64,000 nucleotides of DNA, from assembly GCF_008274695.1 (NCBI RefSeq), contig NZ_VTOU01000002.1, positions 186,001 to 250,000 on the forward strand, in the 5' to 3' direction. The notes below the pieces were generated by a model, which had not been told where the DNA came from, ran no database searches, and saw only the letters and a list, made by a program, of their open reading frames with translations. The translations under genes were made by a program, and so were the position numbers. Shown here in pieces: positions 49,166 through 58,526 of the stretch. Origin of the DNA: Sphingomonas montanisoli (lineage in GTDB: Bacteria; Pseudomonadota; Alphaproteobacteria; Sphingomonadales; Sphingomonadaceae). Every line of letters begins with the position of its first letter. The stretch's first letter is position 1.

Positions 49166-50440
49166 TCAGGCGTCCACCGTCACCCGCGCCAGTTGCGGCG
49201 ACAGCAGGTGAACCACGAGCAAAGCGATGAAATAGGCACTCCCCGCCACGGCGAAGAGCGGCGCGTAGGAGCCGAACGTATCGAGCACATAGCCGGCATA
49301 TTTGGCCATCAACATGCCGCCGACCGCACCCACTGTCCCGCCGATGCCCACGACCGAGCCGACGGCGCCCCGCGGAAACAGATCCGAGGGCAGTGTATAG
49401 AGGTTTGCCGAAAACGCTTGGTGCGCGGCGGTGGCGATGCCGATCACCAGCACGGCCAGCCACAGATTGTCGATCGACTGCGCGAAGAAGATCGGCAGCA
49501 CCGCGAAGGCGCACAGCAGCATCGTGAGCTTGCGCGCGGCATTGACGCTCTTGCCCGCCTTCATCAGCCGGCCCGACATCCAGCCGCCGAAGATACTGCC
49601 GCCATCCGACAGGAGGTAAATGACCACCAGCGGAGGGCCGAAGCTGACTAGGTCGAGCCCATAGCGCTTGCCCAGATAGCCGGGCAGCCAGAACAGGAAG
49701 AACCACCAGATCGGATCGATGCAGAACTTGCCGAGCGCATAGGCCCAGGTTTCGCGAACGCCGATCAACGTACGCCAGCCGATCGGCACGACCGGATCGG
49801 CCGGATCCTGCTGGATATAGGCGAGTTCGCCGGCCGTAACCTTCTTATGCTCGTTCGGGCGGCGATAAAAAACGAGCCAGGCGATCAGCCAGACCACACC
49901 GAAGATGCCCGTCGCGACAAACGCGAAGCGCCAGCCATAGGCGATCGTCAGCCATGGCACGAGCAAAGGCGTGATGATCGCGCCGATATTAGCGCCCGCA
50001 TTGAACAGGCCGATCGCAAAGGCGCGTTCCTTTTGCGGAAACCATTCGGTGACGGCCTTGATGCCGGCGGGGAAGTTTCCGGACTCGCCGACGCCCAAGC
50101 CCGAACGGACCAAGGCGAATTGCAGCACGCTGTGAACGCCGCCATGCGCGACATGCGCGACCGTCCAGATCGTCACCGCGACCGCATAACCCAGCCGAGC
50201 GCCGATCACGTCGACGATGCGTCCGAAGCTGATGTAACCGACCGCATAAGCGGCCTGGAACCAGAAGACGATGTTGCCATAATCGGTTTCCGTCCAGCCG
50301 AGTTCGGCCGACAGTGTGGGCTTGAGCACCCCGATCATCTGGCGATCGACATAGTTGATCGCGGTGGCGGCGAAGAGCAGCCACACCACGACCCAGCGAT
50401 ATCGGCCGACCTTGGGTATTTCCGCTGTCTGGGTCACCAT
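49166..50440 (-). CDS. exuT: MFS hexuronate transporter (ExuT-like)
   Basis: This encodes 424 residues with twelve helices. The first helix INYVDRQMIGVLKPTLSAEL, then RSGLGVGESGNFPAGIKAVT and EWFPQKERAFAIGLFNAG, are signatures of the anion:cation symporter (ACS) branch that includes ExuT. ATG 50440 is chosen since the longer frame to 50572 begins with an Arg-rich stretch. Galacturonate/glucuronate uptake is inferred from family and operon position. Confidence 0.9.
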   Translation of the reverse strand: MVTQTAEIPKVGRYRWVVVWLLFAATAINYVDRQMIGVLKPTLSAELGWTETDYGNIVFWFQAAYAVGYISFGRIVDVIGARLGYAVAVTIWTVAHVAHGGVHSVLQFALVRSGLGVGESGNFPAGIKAVTEWFPQKERAFAIGLFNAGANIGAIITPLLVPWLTIAYGWRFAFVATGIFGVVWLIAWLVFYRRPNEHKKVTAGELAYIQQDPADPVVPIGWRTLIGVRETWAYALGKFCIDPIWWFFLFWLPGYLGKRYGLDLVSFGPPLVVIYLLSDGGSIFGGWMSGRLMKAGKSVNAARKLTMLLCAFAVLPIFFAQSIDNLWLAVLVIGIATAAHQAFSANLYTLPSDLFPRGAVGSVVGIGGTVGAVGGMLMAKYAGYVLDTFGSYAPLFAVAGSAYFIALLVVHLLSPQLARVTVDA

Positions 50441-50474
50441 CTCGTTCCTCGCTCTCCCACGGGGTCTGTCGCCC

Positions 50475-51272
50475 CTATTCGGCCGCCGGTTGCGCCGCGA
50501 TCGTGCAGGCGAGCGTACCGAAGCGACCGAAATCGGCCTCGAAACGCTGCCCCACCGTGACCGGGTGGACACCAGTGATCGCGCCGGTCGAAATCCACCA
50601 GCCCGGCTCGATCACGATGCCGCGCGCCACCATATTCTCTATCAGGAAGCGCGCCGATCCAATGACGCCATCGGGGAAACCGCTGGACCGCGCGGTGTTG
50701 ATCACCTCGCCATCGATCCGGCTGGTGATATCGACATCGTCAATCCCCGCCGAACGCCAGTCGGCCACTTCGGGGCCGACGATCAGGCCGTTATTATTGC
50801 CGAAATCGGACACGGTGACCGCCGGGCCATGTTCGTTGATCTCAGCGAAAGGCGAACTGGCAATCTCGATCCCGATATGGACGACGTCGATCAGGTCAGC
50901 CGCCTCTTCGAGCGTGAAGCTGGTCTTGCCGGCTTCGGGCGTGGCGCCGATGCGCAGCAGATATTCGGCCTCGGCCGCGCCGAAACCCGCGGTGAAGATC
51001 AGCCCGTCGGCGCCCGGCGCGATCACCTGACCCACGAAGATCGGGCCGGCCAGACGGCCCGCGCCGAAGCGTTCGGACATGGGCGGCCAGATGCGGCCGA
51101 CCTTCCAGCCGCCAATCCCTTCGCCCACCAGCGCAATCGCTTCATCCTGAATCGCATAAGCTTCGGCCAGTGACTCGGGCATTTCGCCCGGATATTGGGC
51201 AAGGCCCGTGGCGCTGCGACGCGCGCTAACGAAGCTCTTTGCAACGCTTTTCAATTCTTCCGGCGTTTTCAC
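50475..51272 (-). CDS. 2-keto-4-pentenoate hydratase-family protein
   Basis: This encodes about 265 residues from GTG 51272 (in-frame longer forms start inside the operator region). It has the MhpD/HpcG fold features: GGWKVGRIWPPMSERFGAGR, GAAEAEYLLRIG with metal-binding Glu pairs, DVVHIGIEIASSPF and SDFGNNNGLIVGPEV. Family enzymes hydrate or dehydrate 2-keto acids. In this operon a 2-keto-3-deoxy acid from uronate breakdown is a plausible substrate, but no classical pathway step needs it. It is the first gene after the operator at 51316. Confidence 0.82.
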   Translation of the reverse strand: MKTPEELKSVAKSFVSARRSATGLAQYPGEMPESLAEAYAIQDEAIALVGEGIGGWKVGRIWPPMSERFGAGRLAGPIFVGQVIAPGADGLIFTAGFGAAEAEYLLRIGATPEAGKTSFTLEEAADLIDVVHIGIEIASSPFAEINEHGPAVTVSDFGNNNGLIVGPEVADWRSAGIDDVDITSRIDGEVINTARSSGFPDGVIGSARFLIENMVARGIVIEPGWWISTGAITGVHPVTVGQRFEADFGRFGTLACTIAAQPAAE

Positions 51273-51315
51273 AGCCTGTCTTTCGCCCCTCTCCGATGAT
51301 GCGGCACGATTATGG

Positions 51316-51327
51316 GAAACCGGTGTC
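51316..51327. promoter_or_regulatory. LacI-type operator, variant copy
   Basis: GAAACCGGTGTC matches 11 of 12 positions of the palindrome GACACCGGTGTC found at 52461 and 58527. It lies between the divergent hydratase-exuT-uxaACB-eda operon and the lacI-type gene, 44 bp from the hydratase GTG and 66 bp from the lacI ATG, so it may control both. Confidence 0.6.
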
Positions 51328-51392
51328 AATGACAAGCCATGATGGACGCGCAATCGCTGGCGCATCGCCTGTGCTGCAGTATAAGGCCGGCT

Positions 51393-52445
51393 ATGCCCAA
51401 GCCGACGCAGGACGATGCCAACGCCCCGAAGCTGACGATCAACGACATCGCGGCGCTGGCCGGCGTGTCGAAAAAGACCGTCAGCCGCGTGATCAATCAG
51501 TCACCTTTGCTCAACCAGGCGACGCGCGAAAAGGTCGAGGCGGTCATCCGCGACACCGGCTACACACCCAATCCACAGGCCCGCGCGCTGGCGCTGGGCC
51601 GCAATTTCCTGATCGGACTGGTTTACGACAACCCCAACCAGCAGATGATCCTGAACATGCAGCGCGGCGCGCTGGAAGCGCTGCACGACACCGAGTTCGA
51701 ACTGGTGATTCGCCCGGTCGACCGCGGCTCGGCCAAGGTGATGGATGACATCCGCAGCTTCATCGTCCGTCAGAGGCTCTACGGGGTCATCATCCTGCCG
51801 CCACTGTCGGAGAATGACGCAATTGCGCGCATCTGCAGTGAGGAAGGGTGCCGTTATGTCCGCATGGGCTCGGCCGTGCTCGACGATCCCGAGCATATGG
51901 TCGTCTCGAACGACCGCGAAGCGGTGGCCGAGGCCGTCCGCCATCTGATCCAGCAAGGGCATAAGCGTATCGGCCTGATCGCCGGTCCGCACGGCTTCCG
52001 ATCGGCCAAGGAGCGGCGCGAAGGTTTCGAACTGGCGCTCAGCGAGGCCGGGATATCGCTACCGCGCAGCCTGATCGCCGACGGGCAATATACCTTCGAA
52101 AGCGGGGTTTCGGCGTGCGAGAGCCTGCTTGATCTTTCCCCCCGGCCCACCGCGATCTTCGCATCGAATGACGAGATGGCGGCGGGCGTCCTCTATGCGG
52201 CGCGTCTGCGCGGGATCGAAGTGCCCGATCAACTGTCGATCATCGGATTTGACGATACGCCGATCACATCGCGAGTGTGGCCGCCGCTCACCACGGTGCG
52301 CTGGCCGATCGTCGCGATGGGCCGCGCGGCCGCGCTCAAACTGATCGGCACCGCGATCGGCGAGGGCGCGGACGTGAGCGAGCCATCGACCTTCACGTCG
52401 ACCCTTATCCGCCGCGCATCGGTTGCGCCGCCTCCGCAGGGCTGA
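51393..52445 (+). CDS. LacI-family regulator of the pectin/uronate locus
   Basis: This encodes 350 residues. The HTH LTINDIAALAGVSKKTVSRV is followed by the hinge (NPQARALALGRN) and a periplasmic-binding-type sensor domain (LVYDNPNQQMILNMQRGALE ... PTAIFASNDEMAAGVLYAAR). Start ATG 51393 is chosen from the HTH position, with AAGG 9 bases upstream; a frame from 51339 adds 18 residues. It most likely represses the pathway genes until a KDG-type intermediate binds. The three GACACCGGTGTC-like sites in the window are its predicted operators. Confidence 0.9.
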   Translation: MPKPTQDDANAPKLTINDIAALAGVSKKTVSRVINQSPLLNQATREKVEAVIRDTGYTPNPQARALALGRNFLIGLVYDNPNQQMILNMQRGALEALHDTEFELVIRPVDRGSAKVMDDIRSFIVRQRLYGVIILPPLSENDAIARICSEEGCRYVRMGSAVLDDPEHMVVSNDREAVAEAVRHLIQQGHKRIGLIAGPHGFRSAKERREGFELALSEAGISLPRSLIADGQYTFESGVSACESLLDLSPRPTAIFASNDEMAAGVLYAARLRGIEVPDQLSIIGFDDTPITSRVWPPLTTVRWPIVAMGRAAALKLIGTAIGEGADVSEPSTFTSTLIRRASVAPPPQG

Positions 52446-52460
52446 TAGGAGCTCCGATCT

Positions 52461-52472
52461 GACACCGGTGTC
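52461..52472. promoter_or_regulatory. LacI-type operator upstream of kduI
   Basis: GACACCGGTGTC is a perfect 12-bp palindrome 38 bp before the kduI ATG and 15 bp after the lacI stop. The same sequence stands at 58527-58538. Confidence 0.7.
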
Positions 52473-52509
52473 CAAAACGGACAGCTGACCCACAGCCAGG
52501 ACGAGGATC

Positions 52510-53343
52510 ATGTTCGAGAAGACTTTTCACGCCACCCACCCCGATATGATGGAGTGCGTGGACAATGATTCGCTGCGCGACCGCTATCTGGTCTCGGATA
52601 TGTTCGAAGCCGGCGCGATCAAGCTGAACTATTCGCACAACGAGCGTTTCGTGATCGGCGGCGCAGTGCCCGCCGGGCAGGTGCTCAAACTGCCCGAACA
52701 GCAGGTGCCGCCGTCGGCCACGGGCAAGCCCTTCCTTGAGCGGCGCGAAATGGGCGTCGTCAACATCGGCGGCCCGGGCGTCGTGACCGTCGATGGCGAG
52801 CGCTTCGACCTCGGCAACAAGGAAACGCTCTACGTGCCGATGGGCAGCACGGACGTGACGTTTGAAGGTGCCGAGGCGCGTTTCTACATCGCGTCGCTGC
52901 CCGCGCATAAGGTCTGCCCGCTCAAGAAGATCACGCTCGATCAGGCGAACCCGCTGGAGAAGGGCGACCTCGAGAACTCGAACCACCGCACGATCTACCA
53001 GCTGGTCATTCCCGGCGTGTGCGAGAGCGCGCAGCTGCTGATGGGCCTGACCGTGCTGGAAACGGGCAGCGTGTGGAACACGATGCCCCCGCACCTCCAT
53101 GATCGCCGTAGCGAGATCTATCTCTATTTCGACCTGCAGGGCGGCGACCGCGTGTTCCATTATATGGGCGAGCCCGACGCGCTGCGGCATATCGTGATCG
53201 AGAATGAGGAGGCGGTGATCTCGCCCCCCTGGTCGGTCCACATGGGTTCGGGCACCAAGAGCTATGCTTTCATCTGGGCGATGGGTGGCGAGAATCTCGA
53301 TTATACCGACATGAACGTGCTCGACATCTGCCAGCTGCGCTAA
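52510..53343 (+). CDS. kduI: 5-dehydro-4-deoxy-D-glucuronate isomerase
   Basis: This encodes 277 residues, full-length KduI (E. coli 278). The zinc site is in [20 protein letters not shown] with a later His in [16 protein letters not shown]. It converts 5-keto-4-deoxyuronate (DKI) to 2,5-diketo-3-deoxygluconate. GAGGATC precedes the ATG, and the palindrome 52461 is in its promoter. It is followed 20 bp later by kduD. Confidence 0.96.
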   Translation: MFEKTFHATHPDMMECVDNDSLRDRYLVSDMFEAGAIKLNYSHNERFVIGGAVPAGQVLKLPEQQVPPSATGKPFLERREMGVVNIGGPGVVTVDGERFDLGNKETLYVPMGSTDVTFEGAEARFYIASLPAHKVCPLKKITLDQANPLEKGDLENSNHRTIYQLVIPGVCESAQLLMGLTVLETGSVWNTMPPHLHDRRSEIYLYFDLQGGDRVFHYMGEPDALRHIVIENEEAVISPPWSVHMGSGTKSYAFIWAMGGENLDYTDMNVLDICQLR

Positions 53344-53363
53344 GCGGCGGCCAAAGGGAGGAT

Positions 53364-54119
53364 ATGATGGGCATGTTCGATCTCTCCGGCCGCGTCGCGC
53401 TGGTGACGGGTGCCAATACCGGCATCGGCCAGGCGATCGCGGTCGCGCTGGCTGAAGCCGGCGCCGACATCGCCGCGGCGGGCCGCACGCCCGCCGAGGA
53501 GACCGTCGCGAAGATAAAAGCGCTGGGTCGCCGAGCCGAAATCGTCTCGGCCGACTTCGGATCGATCGAGCCGGTCCAGCGCGTCGTCGACGAGACGATC
53601 GAAAAGCTCGGCGGGCTCGACATCCTGGTCAACAATGCCGGGATCATCCGCCGTGCCGACAGCGTCGACTTCACCGAGGCCGATTGGGACGCGGTGATCG
53701 ACACCAACCTGAAGTCGACCTTTTTCCTGTGCCAGGCCGCGGGGAAGCACATGATCGCACAGGGCGGCGGCAAGATCATCAACATCGCGTCGATGCTGAC
53801 CTTCCAGGGCGGGATCCGCGTGCCGAGCTATACCGCGTCGAAGAGCGGCGTCGGCGGGCTCACGAAGCTGCTCGCGAACGAGTGGGCGGCCAAGGGCGTC
53901 AACGTCAACGCGATTGCCCCCGGCTACGTCTCGACCAACAACACGACCGCGCTGCGCGAGGATGCCGATCGCAACAAGTCGATCCTCGATCGCATCCCGG
54001 CCGGGCGCTGGGCCGATGCCCACGATATGGGCGGCGCCGCGGTGTTCCTCGCGTCGAAGGCGGCGGACTATGTCCACGGCCATATCCTCGCGGTCGACGG
54101 CGGCTGGCTCGCGCGATGA
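53364..54119 (+). CDS. kduD: 2-dehydro-3-deoxy-D-gluconate 5-dehydrogenase
   Basis: This encodes 251 residues of the SDR family. TGANTGIGQAIAVALAEAGA, NNAGIIRR, Ser in NIASMLTFQGG and SYTASKSGV (Y-x3-K) fit KduD. It reduces 2,5-diketo-3-deoxygluconate to KDG with NAD(P)H. GGGAGGAT sits ahead of two consecutive ATG codons (53364/53367). The TGA overlaps the kdgK ATG by 4 bp. Confidence 0.94.
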   Translation: MMGMFDLSGRVALVTGANTGIGQAIAVALAEAGADIAAAGRTPAEETVAKIKALGRRAEIVSADFGSIEPVQRVVDETIEKLGGLDILVNNAGIIRRADSVDFTEADWDAVIDTNLKSTFFLCQAAGKHMIAQGGGKIINIASMLTFQGGIRVPSYTASKSGVGGLTKLLANEWAAKGVNVNAIAPGYVSTNNTTALREDADRNKSILDRIPAGRWADAHDMGGAAVFLASKAADYVHGHILAVDGGWLAR

Positions 54120-55126
54120 CGCGGCTGGTCGCGTTCGGCGAGCTGCTGGTTCGGCTCTCCCCGCCCGACAAGTTGCTGCTCAAATCGGCGCGCAGCCTCG
54201 ATCTCCATGTCGGCGGCGCCGAGGCGAACGTCGCGATCGGGCTGGCGAGCCTGGGGCATGACACCGCGATGCTCAGCCGCGTTGCGGATAATGCGCTGGG
54301 ACAACTCGCGCGGGGCAACCTGCTCTCAACGGGCGTGGATTGCGCGCATGTCGCCACCGCACCCGGCCGGATGGGCCTGTATTTCCTGACGCCCGGCGCC
54401 GGAATGCGGCCGTCCGATATCGTCTATGACCGCGCAGGCAGCACCTTCGCGCTGGCGGGGGAGGCCGATTTCGACTGGGATGCCGCTTTTGCGGGCGCGA
54501 CCCACCTTCACCTGTCGGGGATCACCCCGGCGCTCGGCCCCAAATCGGCGGCGGCAGCGATCGCGGCGGCCAAGGCGGCGAAGACGCGCGGGATGACGCT
54601 GATCTTCGACGGCAATTATCGGGCGCGGCTGTGGGAAGCGTGGGACAGCAATCCCCGCGCGATCCTGACCGAACTGATCGGCATGGCTGACATATTGTTC
54701 GGCAATCACCGCGACATCGCCTTGTTGCTCGATCGTCCGTTCAGCGGTGACGGATCTGAGCGGCGGCGCGAGGCGGCACTGGCGGGGTTCGGCGCCTTTC
54801 CGAACCTGAAGCTGATTGCGTCGACCGCACGCCATGTCGAGGATGCCGACAGCAACCGCGTCGCCGCGCGGATCGACACGCGCGATCAGGCCTATCGCAC
54901 CGAAGAGGTGACGATATCGGGCATCGTCGATCGGATCGGCGCAGGCGACGCCTTCGCAGCGGGCGTTCTCCACGGCCTGCTGACCGACCCCGACGATATC
55001 GACGGTGCCGCGCAGGCGGGTCTGGCGCTCACCGCGCTCAAACATTCGCTGCCGGGCGATGCGAGCCTGTTCGGGCGCGAGGATATCGCGACCTTCCTGT
55101 CCGGGGAGCTTGATGTCCGCCGTTGA
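54116..55126 (+). CDS. kdgK: 2-keto-3-deoxygluconate kinase
   Basis: This encodes 336 residues of the PfkB family. The N-terminal GELLVRLSPP, sugar-binding GGAEANVAIGLASLG, FDGNYRARLW and the catalytic GAGDAFAAGVLHGLL are typical of KdgK. It phosphorylates KDG to KDPG for Eda. ATG 54116 forms an ATGA overlap with kduD; a longer frame runs through kduD and is a shadow. It is coupled to the esterase downstream by a 14-bp overlap. Confidence 0.94.
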   Translation: MTRLVAFGELLVRLSPPDKLLLKSARSLDLHVGGAEANVAIGLASLGHDTAMLSRVADNALGQLARGNLLSTGVDCAHVATAPGRMGLYFLTPGAGMRPSDIVYDRAGSTFALAGEADFDWDAAFAGATHLHLSGITPALGPKSAAAAIAAAKAAKTRGMTLIFDGNYRARLWEAWDSNPRAILTELIGMADILFGNHRDIALLLDRPFSGDGSERRREAALAGFGAFPNLKLIASTARHVEDADSNRVAARIDTRDQAYRTEEVTISGIVDRIGAGDAFAAGVLHGLLTDPDDIDGAAQAGLALTALKHSLPGDASLFGREDIATFLSGELDVRR

Positions 55127-56660
55127 TCGGCGGGCGGCTATGACCTCCATCGCGGCGCTGGCCGCGACCATCGCAGCGCCGGTCGTTGCGCGGCGCGGCG
55201 ATCCGATCGTCGTCACGAAATCGGGCAGATTGCGGGGTACGCGCGAAGGCGGACTCGCGGTGTTCCGGGGTGTGCGCTATGGCGAGGACACGAGCCGCCG
55301 CCGCTTTCAGGCACCGGAACCAGTGCGCGCGGGGAGCGGCATATACGACTCAACCGCCTTCGCCCCCTCCTGTCCGCAGGCGGGCGTGGTGGGCGGGCAG
55401 GGCGAGGATTGCCTCGCGCTCAACATCTGGACACCGGGGCTCGACGCCGCGAAGCGCCCGGTGATGCTGTACATCCACGGCGGCGCTTATTCGAACGGTA
55501 GTGTGGTCGACCCGCTGACCTATGGCGATCGTCTCGCGGCGGCGGGCGATGTGGTCGTGGTGACGGTGAACCACCGGCTGAACGCGCTGGGCTATCTCTA
55601 TCTGGCGCGGCTCGATCCGCGCTTCGCCGACAGCGGCAATGTGGGGCAGCTCGACCTGATCCTCGCGCTGCGGTGGGTGCGCGACAATATCGCGGCTTTC
55701 GGGGGCGATCCGAACAAGGTGCTCGTCTTCGGCCAGTCGGGCGGCGGCGCGAAAATCGCGACGATGATGGGGATGCCTGCGGCCGAAGGCTTGTTCCACC
55801 GCGCGATCACCATGTCGGGGCAGCAGGTGACGGCATCGGGACCGATCAATGCCGGACGGCGCACCGAAGCCTATCTGGCCAGACTGGGCGTTACGAAAAC
55901 CGATCTGTCGCCGCTGCTGACGATGCCGGTCGATCGCCTGATCGAAGCGCTCGCGGCCGAAGATCCGATATTGGGCGGTGGGGTCTATATGGGGCCGGTC
56001 CTCGACATGAAGTGGCTAACCCGTCACCCTTTCTGGCCCGACGCGAACCCGATCGGCAACGCGATCCCGATGATGCTGGGCAATACGCATGACGAAACGC
56101 GCGCCTTCATCGACGCGCGCGGTCCGAAGCTGGCGGGGCTGAGCTGGGACAATCTGGCGGCGCGGATGCAGCCCGAGTTGCGGATCGATCTGCTGCCCGA
56201 GTGGATCGTCGCGCAATATCGTGCGCACTTCCCCGACTGGTCGCCCGAGCGGGTCTTCTACGCCGCGACGACGGCCGGGCGGAGCTGGCCGGGGCAGGTG
56301 ATCGAGGCGGAAGCGCGGGCGAGAGCGGATGCGCGGACCTGGGTGTATCAGGTCGACTTCGCATCGCCGACCCAGCCGTGGAAAGGCGCGCCGCACATGA
56401 TGGACATTGCGCTGGCGTTCGGCACGCTCGACGCGCGGGGGTCGCTGACGGGGACCGGCGCGGGCGCGCGGGCGACGAGCAAGGCGATGATGGATCGTTT
56501 CATCGGCTTCGCGCGAACGGGCCATGCAGATTGGCCGCAATATCGGCTCGATCGTCGATCGACGATGATCTTCGACGCGATCTCGCGGGTGGAGGACAAT
56601 CCCCGCGGCTGGGAGCGCGAGTTGTTCGGGCGCGTGCCGTACATCCAGCCGGGAAGTTGA
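55113..56660 (+). CDS. Exported type-B carboxylesterase
   Basis: This encodes 515 residues. A Tat-like N-terminus (DRRAAMTSIAALAATIAAPV) precedes a carboxylesterase/cholinesterase domain with EDCLALNIWTPG, YIHGGAYSNGS (oxyanion), the nucleophile Ser in FGQSGGGAKIA and His candidates in NTHDETRAF and APHMMDIAL. ATG 55113 with GGGGAG 5 bases upstream is used. In this locus it may remove methyl, acetyl or feruloyl esters from pectin fragments. It is last in lacI-kduID-kdgK. Confidence 0.86.
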   Translation: MSAVDRRAAMTSIAALAATIAAPVVARRGDPIVVTKSGRLRGTREGGLAVFRGVRYGEDTSRRRFQAPEPVRAGSGIYDSTAFAPSCPQAGVVGGQGEDCLALNIWTPGLDAAKRPVMLYIHGGAYSNGSVVDPLTYGDRLAAAGDVVVVTVNHRLNALGYLYLARLDPRFADSGNVGQLDLILALRWVRDNIAAFGGDPNKVLVFGQSGGGAKIATMMGMPAAEGLFHRAITMSGQQVTASGPINAGRRTEAYLARLGVTKTDLSPLLTMPVDRLIEALAAEDPILGGGVYMGPVLDMKWLTRHPFWPDANPIGNAIPMMLGNTHDETRAFIDARGPKLAGLSWDNLAARMQPELRIDLLPEWIVAQYRAHFPDWSPERVFYAATTAGRSWPGQVIEAEARARADARTWVYQVDFASPTQPWKGAPHMMDIALAFGTLDARGSLTGTGAGARATSKAMMDRFIGFARTGHADWPQYRLDRRSTMIFDAISRVEDNPRGWERELFGRVPYIQPGS

Positions 56661-56681
56661 ACCTTCCAGCAGATGATTGGA

Positions 56682-57065
56682 TCACTTCACCGGATAGCTG
56701 ATGATCAACGCGAGCGGAGTCTTGCCGGTCTGGCGGATACCGACGTTCGCACCGGTATAGAGGTAGGCCGCCATGCCCGGCCCGATCATCTTCTCGACGC
56801 CGTCGGAGCTGACCACACCTTCGCCCGAGAGGACATAATAGACCTCATCATGCGCGATGGGATGGAGGCCGATCGCGGCGCCGACGTGGAGGACGCGCTT
56901 GCGAAACTCCATCGTGCGCGGCTTGGGCACCGCGTCGCTGATGCGGTAAGCGGTGCTCATGCCGATCTGGCCATGGGGTGGCGGCTCGTCGCGCATCACG
57001 TCGGCTTCGTTGACGACGACCATCGGCGGCGCGGCCGCGAGAAACAGGGCGATAATCGGTGACAT
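56682..57065 (-). CDS. Exported KdgF-like cupin
   Basis: This encodes 127 residues. A short signal peptide-like start (MSPIIALFLAAAPP) precedes a single cupin domain: RVLHVGAAIGLHPIAHDEVY with the HxxxHxE-type metal site, YVLSGEGVVSSDG and a late Gly/Leu-rich strand. KdgF cupins convert unsaturated monogalacturonate to DKI in pectin and alginate pathways. The gene is 1 bp from the pectate lyase gene, so the same job is plausible, but KdgF is normally cytosolic. Its ATG follows the lyase stop directly. Confidence 0.7.
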   Translation of the reverse strand: MSPIIALFLAAAPPMVVVNEADVMRDEPPPHGQIGMSTAYRISDAVPKPRTMEFRKRVLHVGAAIGLHPIAHDEVYYVLSGEGVVSSDGVEKMIGPGMAAYLYTGANVGIRQTGKTPLALIISYPVK

Positions 57066-57066
57066 C

Positions 57067-58470
57067 TCACTGCCCTCCCTGGCGCATCATCTTGTCGCGA
57101 TCGGACAGATGCTCGGTGATCATTTCCTTCTGACCGGGATAACGGCCCGATCTGGGCTCCATCGTATCAAGGTTCCAGTCACCCTCGACGAAGGAAGCTT
57201 TCGTGGGTTTGAACTGAGGATAGCCGCCAACGACCTTCTCGTCGTCGATGATCTCGCCACGGCCTTCGGCCACGAAGAACAGGACGCGCAGATCGTCGGC
57301 ATCGCGATCCCATGGCCGCGCCCCGGCATGCCACAGGACATGCGTCTCGACGTCGCGCGCGGGCAGGATATCGAGCCCGGCCCAGGCGGTGGAGGGCGTT
57401 TTCTCCTCGATCAGCTTCGCGCGGGTTTCGCCATAGCGGCCGAACATCGGCAGCGGGGCGCCCCATTTGTCGACCGCGATATTGTCCTTGCCATAGTAAC
57501 GCAGGTCGCCGTCGCCACCGAGCATCAGGAAGGGCATGCCCGGCGCGGTCGAGACGCCGCCGCGCAGGACATTGCCGACCGCGGTGAGCTGCCCGTCCTG
57601 ATAGGGATGCTCGCCCCATTCGAGCGCCATAAGGTTGTAGTGGATGGCGCGCTCGCCCGGATCATAGATGATGTTGTTCACCACCTCGGCATGGACCCCG
57701 CCCTTCAGGAGCGGATTGCGTTCCTTGTTGTGCGCGTAAATGTTGCGGTAGATCAGGATGTTGGTGGCATTGTCGTGGATCAACGATCCCTTCGAATGCT
57801 CGCCCTTGGGATGGCTGGCATTGGCCAATCCCTCGGCCGCCAGATTGTAGCTGAAGGTGATGTCGTGCGAGGTGCCCTTGCGCCATTCGTCGGGCGTCTT
57901 GCCGGTGAAGCGGGGGCCCGAGGCCGACATATTCTCGTCGATCGCCCATCCGAAGGTGCAGTGATCGATGATGATGTTGGAGGCCGCGACGGTGGAGAGG
58001 GCATCGGCCTCCCACCCGCTCAGATGCGGTTGGCCGTCGACTCCGGTGCGCACGCGGATGTGGCGCATGATCACGTCGTGGGTCGCGATGTCGATGCCGG
58101 TGCGGATCAGCGTGATGCCCGGCGACGGCGCGGTCTGCCCGGCGATCGTCAGATAGGGTTCGGTGATCTTGATGCCTTCGCGGCCGAAATCGATCACGCC
58201 GGCGACCTCGAACACGACGATGCGCGGCCCCTTCGCTTCGATCGCGGCCTTGAAGCTGCCGGGGCCGTCGGCGGCCAGCGTGGTGACGCGGATGATGCGC
58301 CCGCCCCGGCCGCCCGGGGTCGTCGCCGCCCAACCGACCGCTCCGGGAAAGGCGAGAGAGGTGGGGATCGCTGACCTGGGCGCGGGCGTCGGCTGCGCGG
58401 CAAAAGTGCCGGCGGATGCCAGCGACGCCGCACCGATCAGCAGCCCGAGTTTCGACAGGTGCTTCATCAT
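57067..58470 (-). CDS. Secreted pectate lyase (PL1-like)
   Basis: This encodes 467 residues. A signal peptide (MMKHLSKLGLLIGAASLASA, then GTFAAQ) leads a right-handed parallel beta-helix: FPGAVGWAATTPGGRGGRII, VFEVAGVIDFGREGIKITEP, HDVIMRHIRVRTG, IIIDHCTFGWAIDENMSASG and NNIIYDPGERAIHYNLMA. This is the PL1 pattern for pectate/pectin lyases that cleave polygalacturonate by beta-elimination. GAGGAG precedes two ATGs (58470, 58467). The gene is divergent from the TBDR and shares the palindrome at 58527. Confidence 0.9.
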   Translation of the reverse strand: MMKHLSKLGLLIGAASLASAGTFAAQPTPAPRSAIPTSLAFPGAVGWAATTPGGRGGRIIRVTTLAADGPGSFKAAIEAKGPRIVVFEVAGVIDFGREGIKITEPYLTIAGQTAPSPGITLIRTGIDIATHDVIMRHIRVRTGVDGQPHLSGWEADALSTVAASNIIIDHCTFGWAIDENMSASGPRFTGKTPDEWRKGTSHDITFSYNLAAEGLANASHPKGEHSKGSLIHDNATNILIYRNIYAHNKERNPLLKGGVHAEVVNNIIYDPGERAIHYNLMALEWGEHPYQDGQLTAVGNVLRGGVSTAPGMPFLMLGGDGDLRYYGKDNIAVDKWGAPLPMFGRYGETRAKLIEEKTPSTAWAGLDILPARDVETHVLWHAGARPWDRDADDLRVLFFVAEGRGEIIDDEKVVGGYPQFKPTKASFVEGDWNLDTMEPRSGRYPGQKEMITEHLSDRDKMMRQGGQ

Positions 58471-58526
58471 CACTCCTCTTCCCGGCCACTTCTTGACATC
58501 CCGGCAACACAGGGGCAAGAGGTTTT

